Shown here in pieces: positions 22,916-34,576 of a stretch of 64,000 bases of DNA. How positions within the stretch are numbered: the stretch's first letter is position 1; each line of letters opens with the position of its first letter. The notes below the pieces were generated by a model. It was not told the origin of the DNA, ran no database searches, and saw only the letters and a program-made list of their open reading frames with translations. The position numbers and the translations under genes are program-made. Origin of the DNA: Omphiscola glabra (lineage: Eukaryota > Mollusca > Gastropoda > Lymnaeidae); the NCBI GenBank assembly GCA_964017045.1, contig OZ024796.1, positions 24,367,010-24,431,009 on the forward strand. Reading direction: 5' to 3'.

Positions 22916-23792
22916 TAATTACTATAGCGAAAAATCTAGTTTTAATATGTTTGAATTTCAGAGAATTTACCCTATTTAAGATCCTTTTTTTTTCTCTTGT
23001 ATATCGTGTTATGGGTCGTGTCTTGAAACGCTTAAGAAATATTATGCACTAAAGCTACAGAGCTTCAAATGTATCAGTGCAATGAACTAGATTTAACAGG
23101 TCCTGGTTTATAGCAACAAGTTTTTAAAAAAGTGTGTAACTGAGATTAGAAAAAAATTTCCCGAGGAAGTCTATGGGTAGCTAAAAATCATGCGGGATCC
23201 AGGGAGAGAGAAGGCTTATTATTGACACGATGACTAGACCCACGAAATAAATTACCGAATAGGCTGGAGGCAAACGATGACCTTTTTAATATATTTTAAA
23301 ATAATCTTTGAATAAATTAATAAAATCTGGGCATAATTTAAATGGATCAATGTAATCTGGGCATTATTTAAATGGATCAATGCAATTTTTAAAAGAAAAT
23401 CGTTCCCCCATCTACTTTCGAAATATGTGTCCCCCTCCCCCACACCTCCCAATTTTTAATTGAACAGAAAATTAAATGTGTTACCAGGATTAATAGCTCC
23501 AATTGTCAAAAACGATTTAAAATTTAAATTTTATGGAGACTGAGCTGCACACAGAAGTAATTATAAAATCTAAAAAAGATAATAAAAAAAATAATAAATG
23601 TTGATAACGCATCGCCTCACGACATTGCAATACTGACGAAATTTCGTTAAAGACATGTATAAAAACAGACACGATCACATAACAGCGATTTAACATTTCA
23701 ATTCGCTCGACTACTGACAATTTACACGAGTAAAGTCTTTGCTGACTGACCCTACAACATTCTAAAGTAGTTAATAAGACACCCATCTTTGT
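22916..23792. other. AT-rich unique sequence
   Basis: A short imperfect duplication (aatttaaatggatcaatg, near 23,335-23,382) is present. Nothing else. Confidence 0.5.
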
Positions 23793-23983
23793 CAGTGGTT
23801 CTCAACCAATTGCCGCGACTCTTTATACAATTCTTCATGTTGTGGCGACCCCCAAACATAAAATTATTTTCGTTGCTCTTCATAGCTGTAGAGTATATGT
23901 GTTTTCCGATGGTCTTAGGCGACCCCTGGGAAAGGGTCGTTCGACCCCAATGGGGTAGCGATCCACAGGCAGAGAACCGCTGA
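23793..23983 (-). mobile_element. SPIN-like hAT miniature, copy 3
   Basis: It starts CAGTGGTTCTCAACCAATTG and ends CAGGCAGAGAACCGCTG. The GCCGCGACTC, TGTGGCGACCCCC and GGCGACCCCTGGGAAAGGGT blocks are shared with copies 2 and 4. The target duplication is imperfect: atctttgt against atctaagt (6/8). It is 191 bp and non-coding. Confidence 0.88.
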
Positions 23984-24187
23984 TCTAAGTGCTACAGCCG
24001 TACAGATATAACAGACACAAACTTTTATGGCCTAACTCTAAACTTATCCTTATTCGAACATCTTATCTTGCAAGTATCAAACCGGATGTTATGCCACTGT
24101 CACGCCATCAACATCTGTTCAAGGTTTTTTTTTTTTTTTTAAATCGAATAAACCAAATTTTTAAACATCTTACGTTTAAGTTTAAAT
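23984..24187. other. Spacer
   Basis: A T run lies at about 24,125-24,140. Nothing recognised. Confidence 0.5.
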
Positions 24188-24780
24188 AGACGACTCTCCT
24201 AATAAAGTCGCATAGGAGATGGTGTTGGTGGGCCATCGAGCGCGAGCTCTTAATGCCCCCCCCCCACAAGCCACCGCACTGAGGGTCTCCCCGACGCCAG
24301 CCCGTGCGGAAGGGCGCCGGGAACTCCCCCTATGCCTAGGGGAAGCCCGGTCGACCGATGACGATGCGTTTAAAGCGTCCACAGTCCACTCTCCGAGGGT
24401 CAGGACAGGTTTGCTTCCACTCCGGAGGGAAGGTGTTGCGTTACCACCCCCCACCGCACTGGGAGTCTTTCGGTCGGGACGAGTAGTAGCGGGACGAAAC
24501 GGTTGCCTAGGAGCGGCTTTCTCACGGCCGCGTAGCTAAAATCATCGGCATGGGTTTTTGCCGCCACCCAAGCCTCATATCCATCATCGGCAACATGTAA
24601 TCATGTTAGTCGCTACTCCTGTTGCGTTGGGAGTCATGCGTTTGGCCGGGGTTTTTAGCTTCGGGTGGACAAGTCCACCCTACTAGTCCGCCACGTCACG
24701 AAAAGGCAAACCCCATGTGGACGCCCCCAAGTCTCCTCGGAGACGCTGCCGCTTACGCAGCACAGAGACGACTCTCCTAA
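24188..24780. mobile_element. GC-rich 563-bp insertion with 15-bp target duplication
   Basis: agacgactctcctaa occurs exactly at 24,188-24,202 and 24,766-24,780 and encloses a GC-rich stretch unlike its AT-rich surroundings. Inside, a module of the form GCACTGRGRGTCT recurs at about 24,272 and 24,455, with a third, looser copy (gcgttgggagtcatgcg) at about 24,625. A palindrome gtctcctcggagac lies near the right end. A 15-bp duplication is the size made by target-primed LINE integration, so a SINE or a LINE 5' region is the best reading. There are no clear tRNA-type boxes and no poly-A. The frames inside are short and not recognised. Confidence 0.6.
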
Positions 24781-25014
24781 AGGGTACGATCATTATAAAA
24801 TCCTTAATATTAACTTCACTTTTGTTCGTGTCTGGCTGTCTGGGTGGCGGACTGGCAAAATCTTCGAACAGCTAATTGACACACTTCCCGTCAACCTATT
24901 GAGCTGAAACGTAGCAAATATACTCGATGTCGATGACAACACATTCTGTCAAATTTTCAGCCCTTTTCCCAACATCAACCCATACATTTTTTTACCTGAT
25001 TTTAAGGGGAACGT

Positions 25015-25312
25015 GAAGCTCTCTCCCCTCTCCTCTCTCTCTCTTATCTCTCAAAATAACTCCCTCCTCTCTCAAACTCTCTCCCCCCTTTAAAAATCTC
25101 ATGTCTCTCTCTTTCTCTTTCTCTCATTTTCAAACTCCCAATTTCTTTTATTTTTAAAAACTCTCCCTTTCCACTTTCAAACTCCACACATCTATCTACT
25201 CTTTCAAACTCCCCATCTCTTTCCCCTAACACCCTATGTCTATCTACCCACACCCTCTATCATCATCACCACTCTCTCTCTCTCTCTATAATCAATCTAT
25301 CTTTATACATCC
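25015..25312. repeat. Pyrimidine-rich (CT) tract with degenerate tcaaactc repeats
   Basis: The words ctctctct and tttcaaactcc recur. A pure (CT)n run lies at about 25,271-25,288. Confidence 0.8.
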
Positions 25313-25544
25313 ATCTCTATTTGAAATGTACACTATTAACACATCTTATACATCCTATGAGAGCCGATAATTTGCTAAAATGTCATCAACATGGTTGGCG
25401 CGAGGTGACGTAAAGATGAATCCATAGTGCATCGTAAACATGACACGGTGTGAAATAGCATGAAGCATCTCTGTAACGATCGCGGGCCATTGTGTGCTCA
25501 CCTGTTGCAAGGAGGGTCGGGGCTAAGAGGGGGTTGGGTGAGGG
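25313..25544. other. Spacer
   Basis: Nothing recognised. Confidence 0.5.
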
Positions 25545-25825
25545 GGGGAAACAATGGGTTAGACAGCTCTACGCGACCAAAGTTTGTGTGTGCATGTGTG
25601 TGTGGGTGGGGGGGAATGGATTGGACAGCTCCACGCAACCAACGTGTGGGGCGGGGGTAACAATGGGCTGGACAGCTCAAGCACGCGCCAACAATGAGTT
25701 GGACAGCTCTAAGCGACTAACGTGGGTGTGTGTGTGGGTGTGTGTGTGGGTGTGTGTGTGTGTGTGTGTAAATGGGGGGGGGGTGTAACAATGGGCTGGA
25801 CAGCTCAAGCACGCGGCCAACATGT
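25545..25825. repeat. Irregular repeat of caatgggttggacagctc with TG microsatellites
   Basis: Five copies of a caatg(g/a)g(t/c)tggacagctc word alternate with TG/TGGG-rich stretches of varying length. Unit length is not constant. Confidence 0.8.
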
Positions 25826-26544
25826 CAACACATTTCATTACATACGGTCACCAGAATTGTTGCTTTTGATAAAAAAAAATAGATCGGATTGATTGGGGAC
25901 TTAACAATTGGTTTGATCTAAGATAGTGTAGGATGGCCTTAGAGGAGAGGGTTGGGGTTAAGAGTATGCTGAGATGTATAGTTATTTTGGAGAGAAAAAA
26001 AATTAAGATATATTTTTATCATGCGGTGTGTGTTAATATTATTACCCCGCCCAAACCATTTTCAGATTTGAAGCCTATTTTGTTTTTATGAGAAAAATAG
26101 GGTGGGGTTTTGGGAGAAACATAACATTTACAACAATACCCCCCCCACCACCATACTGGCTAACTCCGTCAGTTTCGCGACACTAAGCTGCGTTACTGCG
26201 TACCAAATTTTAGCTGTCCAATATTAGCATAACTAGACATCGTTTCCTTTGAGATCTTAAAAATCTATGGACCAATGGCAGGCCCTGGGAAAAACCAATA
26301 AATGTTTTTTTAATATATTTAAAAAAAAATTAAGAATAGGCCTGCAACTCCGAAATAATGTTTTTCTTTTACTTTGCAAGACAAGACCTACAGACAGCGG
26401 GCTGCATAGACAGTTAAATTGCAAGAATTTGAAGATGTCAGCTCAACATATTACACAACAAGTGAGTTTTGAAAGAGACCATACAAAGAAATCAGCAACG
26501 CCCTGTATATTGAAATACGAAAATAACCGGGCTCAAAAGACAAG
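25826..26544. other. Unique sequence, nothing recognised
   Basis: No array or coding signal. Confidence 0.5.
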
Positions 26545-26900
26545 TCGCGGGGGGGGGGGGGAGGGGGGTTCAAATGACAAGACGGGGGCTCAAATGACAA
26601 GACAGGGGCTCAAATGACAAGATGTGCGCTCAAATGACTAGACGGGAGGGGGTGGCTCAAATGACAAGATGGGGGAGGGGCTCAAATGATAAGACGAGGG
26701 AGGGGCTCAAATGACAAGACGGGGGAGGGGCTCAAATGACAAGACGGGGGGTCAAATGACAAGACGAGGGGGCTCAAATGACCAGACGAGGGGGCTCAAA
26801 TGACAAGATGGGGAGGAGCTCAGACAAGACGGGGGGCTCAAATGACAAGACGGGGGGGCTCAAATGACAAGACGGGGGGCTCAAATGACAAGGCGGGACT
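26545..26900. repeat. G-rich minisatellite, about 20-22 bp (gctcaaatgacaagacgggg)
   Basis: The word ctcaaatgacaagacgg recurs about 16 times. Unit length varies because of G-run slippage (3 to 8 G) and occasional ga inserts. Confidence 0.92.
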
Positions 26901-27469
26901 TCTGTTCGGATGAGTAGAATATTAAATGCACCAACTTGGCTTCCTTTCATCTAGATTTATAATGACATGAACATTTCATTATCAGCTGTTTTTTCCCCCA
27001 CAGATTTTAAAAAGAAAAGATCGTGACTTCAATCCAATTTTAATTCTTTGTTTTCACGCGCAAGTTTTTTTTTTAATTTTTAAAATTTAATCTATCTATT
27101 GATTAAATATTTTTTTTTGTGTTGGGGTGTGGGGGGGGGGGGGGGTGTCATCCTGCCTGTAAATATGAACGCACGTCAAGATTGTAAATATTTTTCGTTA
27201 CGTTTAAACTGCAGTGTCTGACGATGTAGAATCAGTATAGAAATGCCGATTTGAATGGACCCATCAGACTGGTAAAGGAGCTATTCCTCATCGGGATAAC
27301 TTTGATTACTATATATATAAGGTGTATATTAGACCCCAATGTAGAATAAGGATTCAATTTAAATTTAAAACTTAAAAACTAAAAAAAAAAAATAAAGGTT
27401 CGCGGCACGGACTTTCTTTGCGTAATGCATATTAAGACATTTTTATTTGATTATTTCATATTTTTTAGT
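26901..27469. other. AT-rich unique sequence with a G run
   Basis: A G run of about 15 bp lies at 27,131-27,145. Nothing else. Confidence 0.6.
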
Positions 27470-27935
27470 GCCTTTAAACTCTTCTTTGATAGAAATACTA
27501 TTTTAAAAAGTTTTTTAAAAAATATTTTATTTACTACTCTTTATTGTACAAATTTTACAGACTGTAATATTATCGACATTACCACAGTCACCGCTCTGTG
27601 TCAACCACTCACTCAGGTAAACCATAGCGAGATGGTAACGTCACATTCCCCCATCGTTCACCATCACCTCATTCGTTGACTCAGCACACCGAAGCCCGAG
27701 CCTAACTGCCGTATGATCTGACTCTTTCCTAACAGCCCCTCCCCAAAATCCAAGAGCTCTCATCCGATCACCCTTCCCCCGTCTTTCGCCCGGTGAGCTC
27801 TGCACGAGAAAGACGATCAACTGAGCGATAGAGTCCCCTGTGTCAACAAAAACACCCCCGCAAAAAATAAATTTATAAGATGGATAAGTGCGAGTTGAAA
27901 GAAAGTCTTTAGTAAAACAAAAACAGTCTTAATCA
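27470..27935 (+). repeat. Dispersed repeat, copy A (partner at 34.72-35.24 kb)
   Basis: Diverged but collinear similarity to 34,720-35,235 is visible at tttttagtgcctttaaactc, gagatggt, cgagcctaactgccgt, cgatcaactgagc and ttgaaagaaagtctttagta. It has no termini or coding signal that identify a class. An exon-like acag-56 bp-gtaa segment at 27,561-27,616 lies inside the repeat. Confidence 0.5.
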
Positions 27936-28350
27936 TCGGAGTCGGAAAAACGCAGCACTTTGACGTACGGGTTTAGTGGTCTTCCGTGGTTTTTGTGTTC
28001 TCCGTGATGTCTATTTAAATGCTCACCTTCGAATCGAGTTTGCTCGCATTATAAGCAACTGCAAGATTTTTTAAAAATATTTATTTTTTTAAAGAAGAAA
28101 GAAAAATAAGAAAAAAAAAAAAAAGAAAGATTAATTATTCTCCTTTTTTTTCCCTTTCTTTCTAAAACCTGGAAGGGATGGCAACCCTTGGCTGACTTCA
28201 AATGTCGGGGAATGATGTCAATCTATGATTTGTTCATACATGTCTCTACTTAAGTGGGCGGCTACTATTGCTACGTTGCTCATTAGTTTCCTTTGGACGT
28301 CAAGATATGTAATACCCCAAATGGACAAGGTTCAAATAATTGTACGAGAG
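27936..28350. other. AT-rich unique sequence
   Basis: A and T runs only. Confidence 0.5.
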
Positions 28351-28547
28351 CAGTGGTTCTCAGCCTTCCTAATGCCGCGACCCCTTAATACAGTTCCTCA
28401 TGTTGTGGTGACCCCCAGCAACAAAAGTATCTTTGTTTCTACTTCATAACTGTAGAGTATATGGGTTTTCAGACGGTCTTAGGCGACCCTTGGGAAAGGG
28501 TCGCGTGACCCCCAAAGGGGTGGCGACCCACAGGTTGAGAACCGCTG
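28351..28547 (-). mobile_element. SPIN-like hAT miniature, copy 4
   Basis: It starts CAGTGGTTCTCAGCCTTCC and ends CACAGGTTGAGAACCGCTG, with the same GCCGCGACCCC and GGCGACCC blocks as copies 2 and 3. The target duplication is tacgagag against tattagag (6/8). It is 197 bp and non-coding. Confidence 0.9.
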
Positions 28548-28907
28548 TATTAGAGCTTTCCATTATTGCGTCTATAAATACCTATATGAATATTTTTTTC
28601 AGAGCCTTACGCGTATATATGAAGTTAAAAGTTTTGTCACTGGCTTCCGGGTCTTTCAAATGGTCGAGAGTAATGATTTTTTTTTTTAGCGGTTATCATT
28701 TACGGACGCGGTATTATGTCGTCGTTTCTGAGCATATAAAAAAACAACAACAAAACCAGGGTTCAACATATGGTTGGAGAACAAATGTTGAAACAACAAC
28801 ATGTATAGTTGCACATTTTGTTTAAATTGGTGAGTAGACAAAGCAGTCAATTATCCAAAAAAAAAAAGATTTTAAACATATTATATTTATAAATGTTTCT
28901 TCTGCGG
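28548..28907. other. Spacer between two SPIN-like copies
   Basis: About 360 bp of AT-rich sequence. Nothing recognised. Confidence 0.5.
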
Positions 28908-29103
28908 CAGCGGTTCTCAACCTGTGGGTCGCGACCCCTTTGTGGGTCGAATGTCCCTGTCCCAGGGGTCGCCTAAGACCCTCGGAAAGCACATATACTC
29001 TACAGTTATAAAGTAGCAACGAAAATAATTTTGGGGTTTGGGGTCGCCACAACAAAAGGAATGGTATTAAGGGTCGCGGCATCAGGAAGGTTGAGAACCA
29101 CTG
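28908..29103 (+). mobile_element. SPIN-like hAT miniature, copy 5
   Basis: It starts CAGCGGTTCTCAACCTGTGG, which is the published SPIN-type end as I recall it, and then GTCGCGACCCC. It ends GGAAGGTTGAGAACCACTG. The target duplication is ttctgcgg against ttccacgg (6/8). It is 196 bp, in the opposite orientation to copy 4 only 360 bp away. Confidence 0.9.
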
Positions 29104-29178
29104 TTCCACGGTATGTTGAACCTCGAATTTAAATTCGCGGTGTTTGAGAACGCAATGGATAATTCAATACACATAAAC
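29104..29178. other. Short spacer
   Basis: Nothing recognised. Confidence 0.5.
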
Positions 29179-29550
29179 CATCCGTCCGGCACACTGTCCG
29201 CCTGCACACCGTCCTTCCGTACACTGTCTCCCTGTACACCGTCCGCCCGCTCATGTCCGCCTGCACACTATCCGTCCGTGCACTGCCCGCCTACACACCG
29301 TCTGTCCGTACACTGTCCGCCTGCACACTGCCCGCCTGCACACCGCCCTTCCGTACACTGTCCGCCTGCACATCATCCGCCCATACACTGTCCGCCTGCA
29401 CACCGTCCGTCAGTACACTGTCCGCCTGCACACCGTCCGTCCGTAAACTGTCCGCCCACACACCGTCCGTCCCTACACTGTCCGCCTGCACACTGTCCGT
29501 CCATACATTGTCCGCCTGCACACCGTCCGTCAGTACACTGTCCGCACACG
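29179..29550. repeat. 30-bp minisatellite of two 15-bp halves, about 12 copies
   Basis: Halves are of the form cactgtccgcctgca and caccgtccgtccgta. The cytosine-rich strand is plus. Open frames rich in Pro/His/Cys or Thr/Ser/Ala on both strands are by-products. Confidence 0.92.
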
Positions 29551-31344
29551 TGGTTATAACATTTGATAGCTCCATACTTGAAGTGCATCGTCACGGTTCA
29601 ACAAAGCTCACCTCCTGACAATTCCACGAGCAGAATTATTTTTTAAAAACTCAACCGGTGTTACATTGTCGCAAATCGTAGTGCAGAAACAGATAAATTA
29701 TCGCGGGAAGATGGCCGATGCCTGCGACGGGGGGGGGGGGGGGGGGGGGACGGGACGTTATTTTTAGAACTCGGCTAACAATGTCAGAAAGAAAAAGAAA
29801 AAAAAATCAATCGGAGGAGGTAACTCCGCGACATCAAAGGGCAGCTAACTCCACCAGCCGCTGACAATTGAGAATGTTTTCCAGCAAATTGTCATTTGCT
29901 TGCAGAGCATGCGTCTTCCCGCCACTTTACGGAATTAGTTCAGTTCGTCTGTTTGCTCTTTGATAGCGATGGCGTAAGAATTCCTTGCCATTTATTTGAC
30001 GTACATTTTTGTGTGTGTGTGTTAAATTTTCGTTTAGTGTCTCAGAAAACATTTCAGTGTGACCGTCACTCAGGATTTTATCCGCTTTGTTGAGACCTAC
30101 GCTTTTTTTCAGAGCATTGTTTTTCGATCTTCTTACACTTTACACAGAGTCATCGCGGGGCTTGTGGAAGCCGCCTGTGTCCACTGCATTCAAAGTAGAT
30201 AGTTTAAATTATTTTCTGCATCATAATTTTAGACCCCACCTAAAGTTCCGGGGACCCCTTTCTGTTTTGCAGCGGTTGCAGGGCCCACGCGATGGCTATG
30301 CAACCATCGGACAACGCTTTGAGACGCACTGGTATGCAGAGAGGTCACAAACGTTATGAACCGTATGAACTTAGGGACTTTCGTTATTTTCGTATTACTT
30401 TTGTAAATGAAACAATAAAATATCTTTAAAAAAAATGCTTCTCCAAAAAACAACAACAACAAATGTTCTAAAAAGTGTAAAATAAATGTCACCCATAACT
30501 TTAGAGTTGTTACAGTCATATGAAATACAGTGATGTCGTATGAGTTGACATTCTAAAGCAGTAACATATGGTATCGTCTTTTGTTGTGTACTGTTTTAGA
30601 ACGAGCCATTTAATTAAATAAGAGATTAAATTCTCCATGCTGTTAACAGTACAAAACACTCAAGTAAGTTTATTTTGGACACAATTTTTAGGCTACATAT
30701 TATTTAAACATGGAAATATGAGTTCTCACAACTGATTTGCATTACTGTTGTATGCTCCCACCAAGCGTGGTCTTGACAATTGGAATGAAATTAGCGATGC
30801 CGCTGCGTGCATGTCTTTGCGATTTGCAAATAACTTTTTGTTCACGGGAGCCCCACGCTTTTTAAGTACATTTTTGGAGAAGCGTGTTTTAAAAAAATAA
30901 TTATTTTCTGTATTGTTTTAATTGTACTTTGTAGTCTTGGTAGATAGACGCATAGTACACTCAATGGGTCAGTGGAGGTCAGTGGTGACATACTTATCGT
31001 GAAGGGCTGTATTGTTCTAGGGGATGGGTAAATTTTCAGCTAAATTGCAGATCAGGAAGTGGGTCGAAATAAAGATGCAAGATTTTAATACACACAACGT
31101 AAAAAACGTACAGTGCAACCTAAAAAAAAAAGTATAAAATATTTCTATCATTAATGTTTGTTTGCTTATGTCTTTGCAATAGTCAAACTGCATAAGGCAA
31201 TAAATTTTAAAAATGAACATTTTGAAAGCACACAAACTCTTTGATAGACTTGAGCGGTGTCGTGTTTGTTAAAAGAAGTGACAGGCGTCTCATCGGCATC
31301 TTAAGGGCACTTGGTAAGGCAGTAATGTTGTTCTCCGTACGTAA
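29551..31344. other. Unique sequence, longest stretch without a recognised element
   Basis: About 1.8 kb. A G run of about 21 bp lies at 29,729-29,749 and a short TG run at 30,010-30,021. Frames at 29,896-30,359 have no recognised domain. No splice-like structure can be defended. Confidence 0.45.
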
Positions 31345-31792
31345 GTCCATCTTCAACCACCCGCCATTAGACCCATCTATCAGAACTTCAATTTTCAAAT
31401 ACCCACCATTAGACCCATCTATCAGAGCCTCCATCTTCAAATACCCGCCATTAGACCCATCTACCAGAACTTCCATCTTCAAATACCCGCCATTAGACCC
31501 ATCTACCAGAACTTCCATCTTCAAATACCCGCCATAAGACCCATCTACCAGAACTTCCATCTTCAAATACCCGCCATTAGACCCATCTATCAGAACCTCC
31601 ATCTTCAAATACCCGCCATTAGACCCATCTACCAGAACTTCCATCTTCAAATACCCGCCATAAGACACATTTATCAGAACTTCCATCTTCAAATACCCGA
31701 CATTAGACCCATCTACCAGAACCTCCATTTTCAAATACTCGCCATAAGACCCTTCTATCAGAATTTCCACCTTCAAATATCCGCCATTGAAA
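31345..31792. repeat. 42-bp minisatellite, about 10 copies
   Basis: The unit is cttcaaatacccgccattag followed by acccatctaccagaacttcc and at. Variants (tta/taa, cta/tat) are scattered. The minus-strand frame repeating GGYLKMEVLVDGSN is a by-product of period 42. Confidence 0.95.
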
Positions 31793-32139
31793 AAAATCTT
31801 TGGTTTTAAGCCAGCTGCTCAATTTTTTTATTTTGGGGGAAGGGGGGGGGGTTAAAAAATTCCAAACACTAAGAAGATAAGCCTCCCTTCGACATGACGT
31901 CACGTTGAGATAGATTAACTGTTGAAAAAATCCCCGTGAACTATTTTTTAAACTCTTCTCATCTGCTTATCAATAAACGAGATGCTATCGGCTTCACTAA
32001 GTCTCTTCATAGTAAATTAGATACAACATTAAAGTGAGATGAGAACGAGAAAATGAATTTAAAAAATAGCTTGCCCCCCCCCCCCCTGGATTCATTCTAT
32101 TGATCTAAAAAACCTGGTTGAAGAAATTGTGAACTGCAT
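31793..32139. other. Spacer with G and C runs
   Basis: A G-rich run lies near 31,840-31,851 and a C run near 32,073-32,086. Nothing else. Confidence 0.6.
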
Positions 32140-32832
32140 CCAGATGGGCTCCACTGCCACCAGATTGGCTCCACTGCCACAAGATTGGCTCCACTGCCAC
32201 CAGAGGGGCTCCACTGCTGCCACCAGATGAACTCCACTGCCACCAGATGGGCTCAAGTGTCACCAGATGTGCTCCACTGCCACCAGATGTGCTCCACTGC
32301 CACCAAATTGTCTCTACGGCCACCAGGTTGTCTCCACTGCCACCAGATTGTCTCCACTGCCACCAGATTGTCTTCACTGCCACCAGGTGGGCTCCACTGC
32401 CACCAGATGGGCTCCACTGCCACCAGATTGTCTTCACTGCCACCAGATTGTCTCCACGGCCACCAGATTGTCTCGACGGCCACCAGATTGTCTCCATGGC
32501 CACCAGATTGTCTCCACGGCCACCAGATTGTCTCCACGGCCACCAGATTGTCTCCACGGCCACCAGATTGTCTCCACGGCCACCATATTGTCTCCATGGC
32601 CACCAGATTGTCTTCACTGCCACCAGATTGTCTCCACGGCCACCAGATTGTCTCCACGGCCACCAGATTGTCTTCACTGCCACCAGATGGGCTCAACTGC
32701 CACCAGATTGTCTTCACTGCCACCAGATTGTCTCCACGGCCGCCAGATTGTCTCCACTGCCACCAGATTGTCTCCAAGGCCGCCAGATTGTCTCCACGGC
32801 CGCCAGATTGTCTCCGCGGCCGCCAGATGAGC
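32140..32832. repeat. 20-bp minisatellite, about 34 copies
   Basis: The unit is ggccaccagattgtctccac with tggg(ctc) and ttgt(ctc) variants in patches; the right end has cgccag. Because 20 is not divisible by 3, each frame reads all three phases and stays open by chance, which gives frames of up to 243 codons on both strands. Confidence 0.95.
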
Positions 32833-33114
32833 TATATTATCACAAAGGCTCTACCGTCGTGGGGTCGGAGTCAAACGTGTTTTTGCTTACATCGTCCACT
32901 ATGTTTTTTATTCTAGATAATTTTCTTTAATGATTTTCTCGTTTTGTGCTTAACCCACTTTCTGTCCAGCCATTCTGAAATTCTAAGCTTAGTTGTTTCT
33001 ATCGTCTTATTCTCTTTGTGTGTTTTTATTGTTGTGTTTGCTGATTAAAGCTTTTTGCCGATTTTCTTTTGTCGTTGTTTTGCAACGGCAATATGATATA
33101 TGAACACTCAAGAC

Positions 33115-33337
33115 CAGGCCTGCACAACATACGGCCCACGGGCCACATGCGGCCCGCCAGCACCCACTTTGCGGCCCGCGAAGTAACAAAATATTCTTTA
33201 TTCTTCATATTTTTAATAGCTTTCCCCCAGTCCCGTTTTTTTTTGCCCCGCACAAGTCCTGTCCTATTTTCTTTTGGCCTGCACAAGGTTTTCATAAAGT
33301 ATAACGGCCCGCCTTACATTTTAGTTGTGCAGGCCTG
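33115..33337. mobile_element. hAT miniature with CAGGCCTGCACAAC ends
   Basis: A perfect 14-bp terminal inverted repeat, CAGGCCTGCACAAC, is present. Inside are CGGCCCACGGGCC and GCGGCCCGC blocks, a layout common in Charlie-type hAT miniatures. The target duplication is ctcaagac against ttcaggac (6/8). It is 223 bp and non-coding, and a different family from the SPIN-like copies. Confidence 0.85.
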
Positions 33338-34139
33338 TTCAGGACTGTGATCCTTGTAAAAGCTCAGGGTATTCTCCTATCTACAGTCTTTTTTTATGAA
33401 CCACTTCACAGAGTTAAGCTAAGGCAAGTCCAACCAGTCAACATGACAACAACAATCAGTTGTTGTCCCCACATGGTATGAATGTCATGTCTCTAACACC
33501 TTATCTCCACGTGGTATGAATGTTATGTCTCTATTCACTGTTTGAACCTAGCTCCGCCCCTCCACGTCACGACCTATCGCAGTGGACTTACTTCTCCTCT
33601 TTTCTTTCCCTCTTCCCTATTCAACCTTTCTCCCACTTACTTTCTGTCAATAATCTTTTGCTGCCCTCTTAGACACTACTACTAAGCTAAGTGCTACATA
33701 ATATTTTTTGATAGATTTTTTTTATTTTTATTCGTTTTTCTGTTTGTTCGCTGATGAAGGCTTCCTGCCGACACGTTCGTTGTTTTGTTGCGTTGCTTTT
33801 ATCAGGTTTAACCTTACTGTGTTTTACTAATTTCCTAACAACAATCAGGCCACGGAGGGTCACTTAGTTCAGTCAGTACACATGATAACAATCCTTGTCA
33901 GTCAGATAGCTACTCTTGCTATCACGGTTTAAGCTGTCAAATATCACGTTGTTATTATTTAATGCACACGGCCTGAACGCAGTCGCTACTTCATGAGAGT
34001 TTTACTTTCGCGTGCTCAGATAATAATAGTAATAATAATAGTAATAGTAATAATAACAGACTTTCTATCAAAGACAAGTTTATATGCAATATAACAAGTA
34101 GATAATAATAATTAACTTAAAGTTTCTGAAAGTGCATTA
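33338..34139. other. Unique sequence
   Basis: A two-copy duplication of a gtggtatgaatgt-atgtctcta block occurs at about 33,473-33,532, and a TAA/TAG microsatellite at 34,021-34,057. Nothing else. Confidence 0.55.
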
Positions 34140-34337
34140 GCGTCAGTTCGCGCGATCAAATTTTCGATCATGCATTTGATGCAATTTTTGTATGAAGCCT
34201 TGTCACAACTTTCAAATTACTATTTGATCAAATTCCCATTTTTGTCGACAACAAAAAAATAAACCATGCACAAAATAGTGCGTTCATAACACATTTGACG
34301 CGAAATTTGAAGCAAATTTGATCGTGTGAACTGACAC
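34140..34337 (+). mobile_element. TIR miniature of the GATCAAATTT family, copy 1
   Basis: The inverted ends match TCAGTTCACACGATCAAATT closely (21/24 over the full arm) and TA flanks both sides, which fits a TA target. It is 198 bp and non-coding. Its body is collinear with the complement of the next element. Confidence 0.8.
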
Positions 34338-34402
34338 TAACGCAAAGAAAGTCTGTGCAGATGTTTAGAAAAGCAATCTATGCTGCCAAAAGATCTGACT
34401 TA

Positions 34403-34576
34403 GCGTAAGTTCATACGATCAAATTTCGCGCCAAATTGATGTATGAGCGCACTATTTTGTGCGTGGTTTCTTTTTGGTGGAAATTGATCAAATAGTAATT
34501 TGAAAGTTGTTACAAGGCTTCATACGCGAATTGCATCAAATGCTTGAAGGAATATTTGATCGTGTGAACCGACCCT
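34403..34576 (-). mobile_element. TIR miniature of the GATCAAATTT family, copy 2, inverted
   Basis: The ends are GCGTAAGTTCATACGATCAA and the complement of TGATCGTGTGAACCGACCCT, flanked by TA. Internal words caaatagtaatttgaaagtt and acaaggcttcata are the complement of copy 1. The two copies face each other across a 65-bp spacer. Confidence 0.8.

Noticed and set aside
24219..24539. 106-codon frame in the GC-rich insertion
   Set aside because: High GC lowers stop frequency; the opposite strand is open as well and no domain is seen.
27561..27616. Possible 56-bp exon between a pyrimidine-rich acag and gtaa
   Set aside because: It lies inside a dispersed repeat with a diverged copy at 34.8 kb that does not preserve the splice-like sites; no neighbouring exon found.
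32105..32930. Frames of up to 243 codons with Leu/His/Gln repeats
   Set aside because: 20-bp array read in three phases; five overlapping frames on two strands.
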